Assembly (NCBI GenBank): GCA_006176705.1 | Contig: QRFJ01002308.1 | Location: 380,507 to 444,506, forward strand | Origin: Cocos nucifera | Lineage: Eukaryota; Streptophyta; Magnoliopsida; Arecales; Arecaceae | Direction of reading: 5' to 3' | DNA length: 64,000 nucleotides | Shown here: piece after piece, positions 46,609 through 57,580 of the stretch | How the letters are laid out: the number at the start of each line of letters is the position of its first letter | How positions within the stretch are numbered: position 1 is the first letter of the stretch | Notes under the pieces: generated by a model | What the model saw: the letters and a program-made list of their open reading frames with translations, nothing else | Told to the model about the DNA's origin: nothing | The model's database searches: none | Translations under genes and position numbers: made by a program

Positions 46609-49600
46609 TACATACATATCTATATTCCTTGATGTATCCTAGCAGTACCTTATCCTACTTTTCAATATTTGCCATATTGGCATATCCATTTCGTGTCGTA
46701 TCCGCACCCCATATCCATGTATGTGCTTCATAAATCTCTCCCTTCTCTTTCCTCCTTCCCCCTCTTATCCACCTTCACAAATCTGCTCCCCCTATCTATG
46801 TCCCCCTTCCACTATAGCCAGCCTCCTCTCTCTATTCCTTAGTCCTCCACTCTGTTCCCCTTCCTACAGGTTCGGTGGGGACAGGTCAGTTTTGATCAGA
46901 TCGTTGGGCAGCTAAGCATGAGACAGCCATTCCTACAAAACTAGTTAGGTCAGGCTCAGGCCCAAAAAATTTACTAATTTGCCAAGCTAGACTCTAGTTT
47001 TAAAGCCCAAGATCGAGCTAAGCTAGGCTCAAATATGATAATGTTTTCTTGCTATTAGATCCTGGCCTCACCTGAACTTGGCCTAGCTTGGCCGATGCTC
47101 AAGCCTACTAAGTCAACTGTGAAACAGCATCGTAATTTAATACTTACAAGATCACCACCTTGTCAATTGGCTGGCCCATCTGCTACAATCAATTGGAGAG
47201 AATCGCTTAGAGCATTTAAAAGCTATACAAACCTATGGGCCCTAATTAGTATCAATTTAGCAATTCATTTGAGTTTCCATGTTCTAACCACGATGATCTC
47301 ATATATTTGATACTTAGAATCAAGGTTCACCATCTCGATACCAGACCCCGTACAAATACCATTTTATTACAATGTCAGTACGTGGTTCGGCACCATGCAA
47401 AACAGCATACTGAGTGTTAGTTTAGTATGAGACAGCATGCCGAGTGTCAATACGGTCTGAGCCCGTATAGTATGGTACACCCCATATCGTCCAATGGAGA
47501 CCATGCCTAGAATAGATGTCCTATGTGATGGTGGCTCATTATTTGGTTATGGTGACTAGGGTGTCCAAGTCTTTAGAGTAGAGCTTTGAAAGGGATTTAA
47601 TGCCATAGTAGAGATTTAAATTAGTGAGTCCATATTGTTGGTTTATATTATTTTTGACTTACTCCTATTGGATAAAGATTCACCCCTTCAAAAATATTTC
47701 AAGCATTTTGGAAGGTTTATAAATTATTCACATCATTTCCACAAGACAAGTGAGAGATTTTTTTCCTCCTTTTCTTTTAAAAGGTTCTTGACTTCCCACA
47801 TACTAAGAAATTCATCACTAGTTACCATCAAATTTTGAGGATCAATTAATTGAGCTTTTCTATCTTTTGAAGTAGAAAAGACAAATTCGAGAAATTCATT
47901 TCATAAATAATCTCACCACATGGCTTAAATAAGGGAATACCTTCAATAAAGCCATATTTGCTTGCACATAAGTGGATGGATGGGAGCTCACTTTGCCGAA
48001 GTGACTACAGTGACCCACATTTTTTAGCATTGTTTCTCTCATATTGAGAACACACTTCGGGTTATTTTATGCCAATTCGAGATAACTAAACACCTAAAAG
48101 TGACTTCCTACATACCCAAGTGACTTTGTATGCTCACTTACAGTCAAAAAACACAATCTAAGCAACAAATTTGCAAGCTAAATGGAAAGTGCACAAGTAG
48201 TGGAAGAAGACAAAAAAGAACAAAACAAAGACCAAATATGTTGCAACTTAAGGACATGGTCATCCAAGAAAATTTAAAGCTTATTCTTGGATTTGCAGAC
48301 TTTCAAAACTGAGAGTGATCCACCTTGCCTGAGTTTGCCTTCATCTCAAGACTTGTTAAACTTAGTCATCTTGCTGAGTTGGATTTAATGTCGAGAAAAC
48401 TTATGAAACTTGTTGATTCCATGAGAGACCAAATTTGCCAATAAGGTTGTTAGCAATGTTCGAGATACTAAGGATCAACACCCTGTTGACCAAGGATGGA
48501 TATGACACATGTCATACTGAGGATCATAACAACTAAGAAAATTGATAGGTATACACATATAAGCCCCAAACAGCATTTTTATGGCTTTTTTTGACTTCTA
48601 GTTTTTATATCATGTTTCTATAAATGATATAATTTTACAAGAAATAAGATATAATAATCAAATTGGCTGCCCTACTCAAGGTTTTCTGTGGGTAGTCAAA
48701 GTTGCTAACAAACATAATATTACATAACATCACAAAACTTGCAATCTAAAATAATTTTAAAAGATGTATTAAATTTAGCAATTGAAATGCAAGTAACATC
48801 ATTTAACAATAGTCGCACCTCAAATTTTCTAATGGTCAATATTATCATCACGGATCAGTACAAGCCACTAACTTATTTGTCCATCTTTTCATCAATTTTT
48901 AATTTTCAAAAATTTTATAGCATGTCTTAAAGTGCAAGTTTGTTGCATGCACTTTCTTATAACATTCAAGTCATTTATTTTGATGTATCAATTTATCTTC
49001 TTTTCTTGGTGATTTAACAATATTTTTAAAATATACATTTTTAATTAATTGAAAGTAACCAACTAATTTAAAATTATGATAATCTCAAGCCCTGGCTTTG
49101 GTAGAAGCTAAGCATGCTCAAATCATACAAATTTGGATCAAATTTTGGTAGCATTTGAGCATTACGAGTGCAATGGTTGTAGATTTGTCTGTCCTATATG
49201 AACCTTGTAGTGGCTTATTCCTCTTCTTTCCTTTTGTTTCCACCTTCAAATGATAGAAAACAAGAGACAAGCACCTTTAACCCACTTTCGGAGCAGTACC
49301 AAGGCATATCGCTTGGTTCAAGAGTGGTTCAAGGATGGTTTGGGATGAATCAACCTTGATCCATCCCTGAACCACTAGATCTGCCCTCAGTTCAGGTGAT
49401 TTGAAGGTGTTCTCAACATCTTTCTTTTCATCTGAACTGAGATTCCTTGTATTGAACCAAGCCTCTTTATATTGAGGAGGCCTGGGTATGGTACGTATCA
49501 AGAGGTACGTACCTAGCCCCTCAATATTTCATACCACGGTTGGTAGTCACCTAAGAATGTAGAGCTATAAGTCAAAGATTGGAAAATTGAAACATGCAAC

Positions 49601-52600
49601 CTTTGCTGTAAACCATAAAGTTACAAATACATAAAACATATGAAGTTAACTGATTAGAATCCAAACTTGGTCAAGGAAAATTTTTTACAAGACCAGCTAA
49701 GCTGAGGCCTGTGAACCTTAGCTTCAAAGCCTTATGAGTTATGAACACTAAGGACATCTAGCGAATTTGGACTTAAAGTTGGTCAAAGGACTTGGCTGTT
49801 AAACTTGTGGAAGTTCACCGAGGGGTTGACAAGAGGCACATGGAGCCCACCACCCCCTAGTGATAAGTTGAAGCTTGTCCAAAGTTTTATGCAAAGGTTC
49901 ACAAGAGCCAAAGCCAATTGCTACTCATACAACATGTTGTGGGATTATAAGCTATTTCGCTAACTGATGCATGCCATGTGAGGCCAAGATCAATTAAAAA
50001 GGTCCTGAAAACCTAATAATTAGTGCAAAGAGAGAGACCTTAAAGACTTTATTTTACTGATATGAGTTTTTAAGGCTATAATTGGTAAAGAGAAGAACAT
50101 GTGGTGATTTTAGATTATTGTGGGCCTTATAGGCACAAAAATTCTTCACACAGTTTCATGGGGCATTTGTTTGCTATTCATGGGCCCATTGACCCTCAGC
50201 TGAGCTGAAATGGATTGGTTGTCTCTGAAATATCAGCAAAACTGACAAATCGATAAGACTCAACATGTCCATATGACTTCTATAGGGTTAGGTTCAAATT
50301 TACACCAACTTCTAAATTTAAACCAGGATATAGATCACCAGCGATATGACACAAGCATGACCAGAACCATTTGAGTATAGGATGGACATAAAAATGTCAG
50401 CATTCAATTAAACTTAACCCATTAAAATGATTTGCCTATCCAACCTAATAACATAGAGGAATGATTTTTAGTATTTCACTAGACAATGATTTACTTCTGC
50501 AATCAGTTCTGCTGTGCATCATATATTTAAAAAGCTCTACCAACATAAATTTAAGTTCTCAGTCAATATCAGTGTATCCCAAGCAATTAATGATCCTACC
50601 AAGTCATGTGTCATTTATGACTGGTATTTACAAGATTTCAGCAATGTATATTGATCTTCTATATTCTGTGTAATAATAAAAATGAGAGGAGAAGTTTAAC
50701 AAGTTCTACAATTTCTTGGGGTTATTAACACTAAGATAAGTTGACCAAGATTACTTGCATTCCAAGTCAAGACCCAAGAGGGATGCTCTTAGTTTTAGGT
50801 TGCTCTACTCTCTTGACCTAAATTTAGCATGGGTCTCTCTGGACTTATCATCTTTTATGAGAAAATGAGTAGCAAAAAGATTCTTACAAAAAAGTTGATA
50901 GTATATGCACCCATTTTCATGATTGCTTGGTGAAATGGATCAAATTGTTACTCATTTTATCACATCCAAGATGTAAACTACCATCTTTCAAGTCTTTGTA
51001 TTAACTAGACATCATTATCCATCAATCACTCTGTCTTCACTGATAGATAATGTAACAATACAAGACCTCACCCAAAAAGACGATCGAAAGGTGTAAACTG
51101 GGTTTCTTGGCCTTGTATAAGTATCCAAGTTCTACTCAGTACATAGCCAATATAAGATTAAACACATCCACATTGGTCTTCACATGCACTCCCTACTCAA
51201 GCCCTTACATCCTCACCACACTAGGGGTCCAAATCCATTCTACTATAATCACAAGTACCATAATCCAATTACAAACACCAGGATCAGCTTATGGTTAGCC
51301 TAAATTAGCCCATATTATAGTGTCCCCTAGTCCACATTGGTCATGAGTCTACTCTGCTTTGATACCATTTGTAGCAACGTAGGACCTCACCTAAAAAGAT
51401 AGCCAGGAGGTATTTTTTGTATTCTTTTGCCTTGTATAAGTATCCAAGATCTACTTAGTGTATAACCGATATGGAACTAAACACAAGCCCACATGGGTCC
51501 TCATATATTTTCCCTATTTAAGCCCTCGCATCTTCATCGAGCTAAGGTATATGAAATATCTTAATTAGATTTTGGAGAGAGAGTATTAGTTAGATTTTTA
51601 TTTGATACGTATTGAATCTGAACCTTGTATATTAGACATATATTTATGAAATGTTTTGTTTATCTTAATTTCTAGTCTCCAATTGTTAAGTAATTGGTTC
51701 AAATCTAAAGACTATGCATACTCTCTTGGGGCATACACTAGGAAGCAAGGTTCGCTAACTCAGAATCGGATCTCGTGCCGGCAAGCCGACAGTATGAGTC
51801 GTTACGTCTCCATACTAGACCGTATTGGGCTCGAACCAACATGAAAATGAGGGAGAACTGGGGAGGATGAGAGATAGAGAGAGGAGGGAGGGAGGGAGAG
51901 GGAGGGAATGAAAGGAAGGCTAGTAGAGATGGTGTCGATGGCTGACAAGAACACCGTGAAGGCCCTCGAAGGGCCACTGAGGCCTCTAGGGCTTCATGGT
52001 CCTCTGAGATAGATTAGAGAGAGATAGAGAGAGGGGGAGGGAGAGAAATGGAGGAAGGGGAAGGCGGTAGGGAGGCTATCGGATGGTTGCCGTGGCCACC
52101 AGACGATGGAAATCTACTCCATGGATGCTGCAAGTTTAAAATAAGGGTAGTCGTCTAAGTGAAGTCGACAAATCCATTGCCTACTTCACTATGAATCACG
52201 TTAAAAAAATGCGATGAATATGGCCAACCACCCCTGTTTCCAACATGCGGCATTCATAGGGTTGATTTTTGCTATCCAAAGGCCACGATAGCCACCCGAC
52301 GGCCCTTCAAGAGCCTCCTCGCTGCCTTCCACTCCCTCCATTTCTCTCTCCCCCCCTCTCTTTCCATCTCTCTTTAATCTCTCTCGCGAAGAACCGCGGA
52401 GCCTTGAAAGCTTTAGCAGCCCTTTGGCAGCCTCGATAGGCCACCATCGATCTTTCCATCTCCTTCCCTCCCCTCCCTTCTCTCTCTCTCTTTCCTTCTC
52501 CCTCACTCCATTTTCACCGACATTCTGAATCAAACACTCGAACCTCACCGATTGGCCATTAGTACGATTCAGCATGCACTGAGCTATCCGATTTGGGATG

Positions 52601-53938
52601 GTTCAGCAATCCATGCTAGGAAGCATACAGCTATGTCACATGCCAAGCCCGAGTGGCGGGTTTGCAATGTGATAGGTAATTTCCTATTCATCCAAATATG
52701 GTTATATTCCCTAGCTTAGTGAAAGAATGTCCAATAATGATTACAAGATTTCTTAAGGGGTGTCCGATGCTATTATCTCATCCATTGCTACATGCAGGTC
52801 ATAATACAAGAAAGTATTTCGTGTTCCCTTCATGAAGTAACCTTAAAAGTATCATAAGATGATTCATAAGCATGGCTAAGCAGTGTCATCCATCATCCCT
52901 GAATCATGAAACATAGATCATAGTTCATTTCAAACACATGACTTTTCAACAGAGTCCACAGCCATGTGTAAACTTGTAAAGGAACATGGGTGTTTTCACA
53001 TTATAATTTAAACAAGCACAATCAATAAATAGATTTCTAGCATTAACAATTTCTTGGTAATATAATGGCATGTTCTGCAAGGTAACAAAATATTGGCAGC
53101 TTCATGTCAAGGATCAACAATACCTAATTGACTTATCAATTATGATCTATCTTTGAACATCTTTAGTTTGTAACTTTCCATGACATACCTGTTTGAATAC
53201 TTGTCCACTAATTTTATCTTGTTGATCATTTTTTTTTAATTTTCTGTGATCATCAGGGCTTCCCTATCCTATAGTCAACAACATACTCACCTTCTTACTT
53301 ATCAAATAAAACAAAAATCACTAGAATTAGAAAAATATCATAAATCTAAGATGTGGCAGCAAGCAAACATGTTAACCAACTGTACATAAAGAAAGTCACT
53401 GACATCAGTTCAACAGTTTGTCAGAATAAACCTGTTGCTGCTCAGCATCTCTGGTTTAGGTTTGAGGTTTATATAAAGTAAGCTGAGAAAACATTTTCAG
53501 CAAACTCGTATAATACACAATTTGGTTGCACAAAGTCATGTAGCTTTTTGTATAGCCAGTGAGACTCCTTGGTTGAAATCTGATGGATTCATTGATTGAA
53601 AGGACAGAATATAATTTGATACATACCGACAATTTTCCTCCAACAACTCATTCTAAGAGCAAATTGTTCGAAACTCATGCTACACATAGGTCTTTGATAT
53701 AAAAAGACAAGGTTATGCCAACAATACCTTCAACCCCTGTGTGATAAATCCCAAGGCCTGCCCAATAAACATAGCCATTCATGGGCGTCAAATCATAGAC
53801 GTTCAGATAAACTGGTGCATTTCCTGGTGTTTGGCTGGCAGAGCGGACCTTGGGGAACAAACAGAAACGGGTGGCAGATTTCCTACCCAAGCGAAGGGGC
53901 ATGAGGGATTTCCAACCCTTCTTTGACCTGAACTTCAT
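35916..53938 (-). CDS. deSI-like PPPDE cysteine peptidase (three coding exons, 247 aa)
   Basis: Putative deubiquitinating/deSUMOylating thiol isopeptidase, probably cytosolic or nuclear. Exons: 53938-53728, 44716-44429, 36160-35916. They sum to 744 nt, join in frame at G|TT and G|GC, and every intron has GT-AG ends. The protein starts MKFRSKKGWKSLMP, has a basic N-terminus, then the PPPDE domain at about residues 42-168: VYLNVYDLTPMNGY, GIYHTGVEVHG with catalytic His66, EYAFGAHDYPTSGVFEVEP, and IVKNCNHFCKD with catalytic Cys140, ending WVNRLARIG. A C-terminal tail of 80 residues follows (LPEALKISAVRHDPD, then Ser-rich). Length and wording match plant deSI-like proteins of the At4g17486 kind. 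No stop or shift, so the gene looks functional. Substrate specificity cannot be read from sequence. Confidence 0.95.
36390..36760 (-). pseudogene. Unidentified coding-like fragment inside intron 3
   Basis: The - strand reads MHHILFYILDIIQRVFNRLL, DDQSERDSMCIKPEACGLLF, a stop, then YCHYFKDVAIKQDPRHRFTS and SELVAFINNMMNGCK. Amino-acid composition looks protein-like, and stops are few (at about 36578 and 36572). I do not recognise the family. It could be a decayed transposase or gene fragment, or chance. Confidence 0.3.
38114..38118. repeat. Target-site duplication atgtg, left copy
   Basis: Exact partner at 40770-40774. Confidence 0.88.
39340..40230 (+). repeat. Degenerate tandem units inside the solo LTR
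   Basis: The block catgcaagaaat(a/g)tg-tgt recurs at about 39344 and 39826. ctggagcatgactgtaacta at 39731 recurs as related text at 39898 and 40016. Two further decayed copies lie to 40230. Unit length is roughly 160-170 bp once the rRNA insert is ignored. Confidence 0.65.
39369..39690 (+). rRNA. 26S rRNA gene fragment (non-functional, 322 bp) inserted in a repeat unit
   Basis: The + strand carries hallmark 26S/25S text: ccagtgctctgaatgtcaaa, cggcgggagtaactatgact, ctcttaaggtagccaaatg, ctcgtcatctaattagtgac, aagaagaccctgttgagctt and gactctagtccgactttgtg. This corresponds to the domain IV/V part of large-subunit rRNA. Its edges are sharp: the left flank atatggtgtatatgc and right flank cggatcag join seamlessly in the neighbouring unit (39826-39860) that lacks the insert. 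Differences from functional plant 26S are mostly C-to-T/G-to-A. It is far too short to be a working rRNA gene. Confidence 0.93.
40770..40774. repeat. Target-site duplication atgtg, right copy
   Basis: Exact match to 38114-38118. Confidence 0.88.
41529..41836 (+). pseudogene. LINE reverse-transcriptase zinc-binding domain (zf-RVT)
   Basis: Reads WIWRLGIHPRVCLFIWKVAW, SRLPIRSLLWAQGMDIPSLC and PCCGLEDESMDHILFHCVRA, the C-x2-C...H...C metal site of plant LINE proteins. Starts with a decayed IRVWRLS block and breaks at a stop near 41837. Confidence 0.82.
42160..42500 (+). pseudogene. LINE RNase H (RVT_3-like) domain
   Basis: Reads LLKVNHDGSVTGGYGGASFV (first Asp), IRRPDSKFIVADES, ITGAELRGTWKGI (Glu) and LVVERDSTMKASWI (Asp). 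Order and motifs fit the C-terminal RNase H of plant LINEs. Confidence 0.8.
42688..42980. mobile_element. MITE-like element (293 bp) with agggcc terminal inverted repeats
   Basis: Left end agggccctttttggtattgc and the complement of the right end agggcctgcttagcggcatt share agggcc and a gcattg/ttgctttt region. The flanking octamers aaaatgta/aaaaggtg agree at 6 of 8 positions. This suggests a hAT-type MITE. It sits directly behind the LINE poly(A) tail. Confidence 0.5.
42989..44428. other. Intron 3, unassigned stretch
   Basis: AT-rich intron sequence. Only a C-run (about 43983-43996) next to an A-run stands out. No coding signal or repeat recognised. Confidence 0.5.
44429..44716 (-). CDS. deSI-like gene, coding exon 2
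   Basis: Acceptor acttgcag before TTCATGG at 44716; donor gtatgg after ATAG at 44429. Encodes residues 71-167, including EYAFGAHDYPTSGVFEVEP, FMGTTCLDPLQVREFMELHS and the catalytic Cys140 in NCNHFC. Confidence 0.95.
45989..47112. mobile_element. Inverted-repeat (DNA-transposon-like) element rich in ggcc/agctt words
   Basis: The left part (gacctgtacaaatcagcttg, then ggcctgccagcccagcctgg) and the complement of the right part (gcatcggccaagctaggcca, caagttcagg) are similar, diverged arms, each rich in gagcttgg/agcccaag text. The interior holds a microsatellite and a CT-rich tract (46735-46870). No transposase. Boundaries are approximate. Confidence 0.45.
46530..46605. repeat. Compound microsatellite (AC)n(TA)n
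   Basis: About 13 AC repeats (46530-46555) followed by about 24 TA repeats to 46605. Confidence 0.97.
47113..51050. other. Intron 2, unassigned stretch with short dispersed repeats
   Basis: Mostly AT-rich. Two short segments, 47330-47510 (tcgataccagaccccgtaca, gcccgtatagtatggtacac) and 49267-49545 (gggtatggtacgtatcaaga), resemble DNA-transposon ends of the tac/gta-rich type seen in the foldback at 51742-52620. No coding signal. Confidence 0.4.
51051..51542 (-). mobile_element. Complete TRIM (terminal-repeat retrotransposon in miniature)
   Basis: LTRs 51051-51220 and 51370-51542 share cttgtataagtatccaag, gacctcacc-aaaaaga and agccct-catc words. In element orientation the 5' LTR is followed by a PBS (complement of gataccattt, tggtatcaaagcag type, at 51369-51355). 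The interior is about 150 bp and non-coding. No gene products; mobility would need an autonomous partner. Confidence 0.8.
51742..52620. mobile_element. Long inverted-repeat (foldback) element, arms about 415 bp
   Basis: The left arm (51742-52158) and the complement of the right arm (52205-52620) align over their length: aatcggat near the tips, gaaaatg-gagggagaa, gagagaaatggagg, ggaggct near the centre, then tatcg-gtgg. A spacer of about 45 bp joins them. GA/CT-rich blocks make up much of the arms. No protein. Confidence 0.72.
52621..53727. other. Intron 2, unassigned stretch next to exon 1
   Basis: AT-rich intron sequence with no repeat or coding signal recognised. Confidence 0.5.
53728..53938 (-). 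CDS. deSI-like gene, coding exon 1
   Basis: ATG at 53938-53936, donor after GTTGAAG at 53728. Encodes residues 1-70: a basic start (MKFRSKKGWKS) then APVYLNVYDLTPMNGYVYW and GIYHTGVE with catalytic His66. An acceptor-like ctcgaag just upstream (53944) suggests the ATG exon follows a 5'-UTR intron. Confidence 0.94.
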
Positions 53939-53943
53939 GTTCC

Positions 53944-55135
53944 TTCGAGTGAAGAAAGCAAATAATCAATGTCCAACGCCTTTTCAGCATATACAACTAT
54001 TGGCAAAATCACAGCGAGGGATTGCAGAGGAAGACAGATGCAATTTAGGAGTAAAAGAAGTTATGACGTTGCATCAGACCCCTAATTTCCAAAAAAGAAC
54101 CAGTGAGCTCACAACATGTTAACTAAACCATCCTTTATCTGTGAACAGATAATTCTAATAAAACATTTTGGGAATATTTTCTTATTAAAATATAATATAG
54201 AGTAATATTGAAACGAATGAACACAGCGACAATGAACAACACCAAGAACTACACAAATCCAGCAAAAAATCAGCATAGAAAAGATAAAAATCAGTGGTTT
54301 TAGGAGATCCACAAAAGCCTGAAATAGAACGAGCTGATGACACCGAACTTGTCGAAATAAATACAAAAAAAAACAGCACGTCAGAGCTGCCAAAGAGAGT
54401 CATCCAAATTTCTTAGTCTTAAAAACATCCATAAATCCATCATGAGATTGCAATGATCCACTAAATTCTGCCAAATAAATAAACAGAAATAATCTTTTAA
54501 AAATTAAAAGAAACAATTCCCAAAAATCAAACAAATCTGAGAAGCGAAATAGAGAATTGTCGAATTTGATTCATTATGGAAACTAACCCGTAACCGGTTA
54601 CGACCAAAAATGTTACAAATGAAGCATATTTAGAGGGGAAAAAATAAATAAAAAGAACGTCTCCTTTTTTTGGGGAACGCCTACATCTCGAGAAGTGGGT
54701 AACCGAAGTACGTTTCCAAGAGAAGGGGAATTCTAGTTGTTGAAAGAAAAAACATCACAAAACATATTAAAAAAAAAAAAAAAAGAAAGATGCGAAGAAG
54801 AAATCTGTCTACATTTTTATAGAATGGGAGAAAGATCTCATCTTGTGCTACTTCCCCACAATAATTCCTGGAATGTCGCAAGTCAAGAGAAATCTTGAGA
54901 CCTTATACAAAGAAAACATATAAATATAACCAAAATAGAGCTCGATTTGAAGCCCATACCTATCAAACAAACTCGTTCCCACATTTTTAGCATATCCGGA
55001 GGACTTAAAAGTTCTCAAGAACCAAGAAAGAAGCCAAAATGACCGAAATTTATAGAAAAAAAACTCCAAAAGAAAAAAAAATCTTAAAAGGAGGAGGCAT
55101 CAAATGGGGACACAGGAACAGCACGAACCACTTAC
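53944..55135 (-). other. Probable intron 1 in the 5' UTR of the deSI-like gene
   Basis: The strong donor-like caggtaagtgg (complement of ccacttacctg) at 55135 downwards and an acceptor at 53944 would remove about 1.19 kb. No coding signal inside. Confidence 0.6.
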
Positions 55136-55347
55136 CTGCTTGTGATGAAACCCAACTCAGCGTCTCAGAAGCCGACCTCCACCCGCATGTGGAGCCGCCA
55201 TTTCAGGACCCAGCGAGCACCACCACCAACCCCCTCTCCCCAATTCCTACTAAAAATCTACTAGCAGGAATAAAATAGAAAGGAAATGCGAGGAAAGAGA
55301 GTTGGGTTGGGAGATCTCTGAGAAAGATATGGGGGGAAGAGCAACCC

Positions 55348-55383
<36 letters not shown>

Positions 55384-55440
55384 CAATCAGAGGAGGCTTT
55401 GGCTTACTCTCTCTACAGTAAAAAGAACGGACAGGCTTTC
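55136..55440 (-). other. Probable 5'-UTR exon of the deSI-like gene
   Basis: GC-richer than its surroundings and bounded on the left by a good splice donor. Contains a GA-microsatellite on the transcript strand (55348-55380). The start of transcription is inferred. Confidence 0.55.
55348..55380. repeat. (CT)n microsatellite in the 5' UTR of the deSI-like gene
   Basis: About 16 CT repeats on the + strand, so (GA)n in the transcript. Common in plant leader/promoter regions. Confidence 0.95.
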
Positions 55441-55454
55441 TCAGAAGGCGCGCT

Positions 55455-55478
55455 TTTTATTTTATTTTTTATGATTTC
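55455..55478 (-). promoter_or_regulatory. Candidate TATA region of the deSI-like gene
   Basis: The - strand reads ataaaaaataaaataaaaag, 30-80 bp upstream of the GA-rich leader. AT-rich sequence is common here, so the call is weak. Confidence 0.3.
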
Positions 55479-56443
55479 CAGTTGGAATGAGTTCCCCGAT
55501 AAGAAGTACTCCTCTTATTATTACCATTCTCGCCTGGTTGGCTGGTTAACGGTTTTATTACTAACCAATAAATTGTCATAGTTTATTAAATATTTTAAAA
55601 ATTAACATAAAAGATTTCGTTATTTTGAGAGTTTTTTTTGGTACAAACTGATGGAAGGGAAATAAATAAATTACGATAAAAAATTTGAAAAAAAAAAAAG
55701 AAAACAACACCAACGACAACGCGGCATTTAAAAACTACGAAAGCTAACCCCGTTGTTTCCATTTGCAGTAGAAAATCAAGACCCGAAGGAGAAAACAGGG
55801 TCTGCGTGAAACTCATAATTAACATCACCATCCATCAGCTAATCCGTGACAAAGTTGGTCTCCTTTAACACATATTTAACTCAGAAATAATTTAGTAAAA
55901 AAATAATATACCAGTGGAAGCTGCAAATTGCATTATAGCATTGATCCATATAATGATAATAACTGAATCATCCTCTAAAATTATTTTCTTGTACTATAAA
56001 TGCTTGATAGCATTGATGGGTCCTTCTAGATCGTCTGACATAGAGGTCGGTATGATATAAAATTTTCTTGAACCAGCTAAAAGCATGTAGCCATTATGCC
56101 CTCTAATAATAACCAACCTATATAGATGAGGCATTTAAAAATAAAATCTACAAAAAAAAAGAAAAAAAAGCCGCTGAAGTTACAGATATTTCGGTGCCAT
56201 GAGTTGCTTGATAGAGATCATAAAATTTTGAAGCCAATATTATGGTATGTTCACCCATCAAGAGAATATTACGAGCATTATTTTGAAATACTTAACTATT
56301 TTGAGCTCACAAAGCATCCAAATGGTACAAGCAATAATCAACTGCATCATTAAATTATTGGAAATAACCTTGATCACCTTCTAAATATGGTATCTCATTT
56401 TTGGAAGAAAATCATGGCTAAGATAAATCTGATTACCATTATC
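55479..56443. other. Upstream intergenic region
   Basis: AT-rich, no coding signal. The first few hundred bases are the likely promoter of the deSI-like gene. Confidence 0.45.
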
Positions 56444-56448
56444 TTTAT

Positions 56449-57259
56449 GGACTCATTTGGTTCGTAGAAAATGAAGAGAGAAAGCGACAGTTTCTGAAAA
56501 GTAAAAAAAAAAATTTATTTGATTAAAATTTAAAAAATAAAAAATAAAAAATTATTTCTCATATTTCATCAAAAATGAAAAATTATAAAAAAAAAGTTTC
56601 AATGCTTTTCATGAGATGAAAAATAATAATTTTTTTTCTAAAATATTCTTATAAGATCTATGACTGAGATTTTATAAACTATTATGGATAGTTATGATAA
56701 AATACTAAATAATAATAATATAATATTATATTAATATTATTCTAATATTTATATAAATATAATATTAATATTAATATTATAATATTTATTATATTTTAAT
56801 ATTTATACTAATATAATATTTTATTAATATTAATATAGTATTTATATTAATATATTAATATTTATATTAATATAATATTATATTGTTAAGATATTAAAAA
56901 ATTATTATATTAAATATTAATATTAAATTAATATAATATGATATATACTAGTATTATATTAATATAATAAATTATTATAATTTAATATTATATTATAATA
57001 TATTAATATTTTATTTATATTAATATAAATATAATATTATTATGTATATAAAATTTAGAAGCAAAATATATGGTCTTATATCAATTAAGGATATAATAAA
57101 TATTTTATATATTTTTTTTAGAAAAATAAATACTTAATTAAATATAAATTATTTTTTAATAAATTATTTTAACTAATCAAATATATCAAAATTTTATTGT
57201 TATGAAATAATTTTTTAAAATCTAATTTTTTAAAAAAAAATTCTACAAATCAAATAGAT
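56449..57259 (+). mobile_element. TIR element copy 1 (811 bp), AT-rich core
   Basis: Starts ggactcatttggttcgtag, ends ctacaaatcaaatagat, with tttat flanking both sides (56444-56448, 57260-57264). The core (56690-57060) is almost only A/T (ataatattaatata words). Same family as 60899-61760 but in the opposite orientation. The tggtt-type ends and a possible TTA duplication could mean PIF/Harbinger-like; not certain. Confidence 0.7.
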
Positions 57260-57416
57260 TTTATGTATCATGACTTTGTATGATGATTATATAATTTTTC
57301 ATAATTACTATTTTTTTATAATTGGAATTCGATCTTTGACAACTTGTTTATAAGTATATAGCATTTAATGAATATGGCGGGAGATTCACATCTGAAACGG
57401 TTCCTCCCAGAGAGAT

Positions 57417-57580
57417 TATTGTATGCACCAGGTACAAGTGAACCAGGATAAATCCCGAAGTAAATGCACGGCGGACAGCGCGCAATCGAAAATTGGTAAA
57501 AATACAAGAGGTAGCGTGGCGTGTTATCCACCGTGGGATTTACGCGGTACAAATTGCACCTGGTGCTGGCAATACGGAGG
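57417..57580. mobile_element. Small inverted-repeat (MITE-like) element
   Basis: The left half, tgtatgcaccaggtacaag then aggataaatcccg, and the complement of the right half, attgccagcaccaggtgcaa then gcgtaaatccc, form an inverted repeat of about 45 bp with a GC-rich centre. Boundaries approximate. Confidence 0.55.

Larger units (their letters stand above)
44717..53727 (-). other. Intron 2 of the deSI-like gene (9.0 kb)
   Basis: Donor gtattg at 53727 downwards; acceptor at 44717. Contains an inverted-repeat element with a microsatellite, a TRIM and a foldback element (listed separately). 44717-45985 and 52621-53727 hold nothing I can name. Confidence 0.85.

Noticed and set aside
46254..46733. 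A 159-residue frame with Thr-His and Ile-Tyr repeats
   Set aside because: It is a translation of the (AC)n(TA)n microsatellite.
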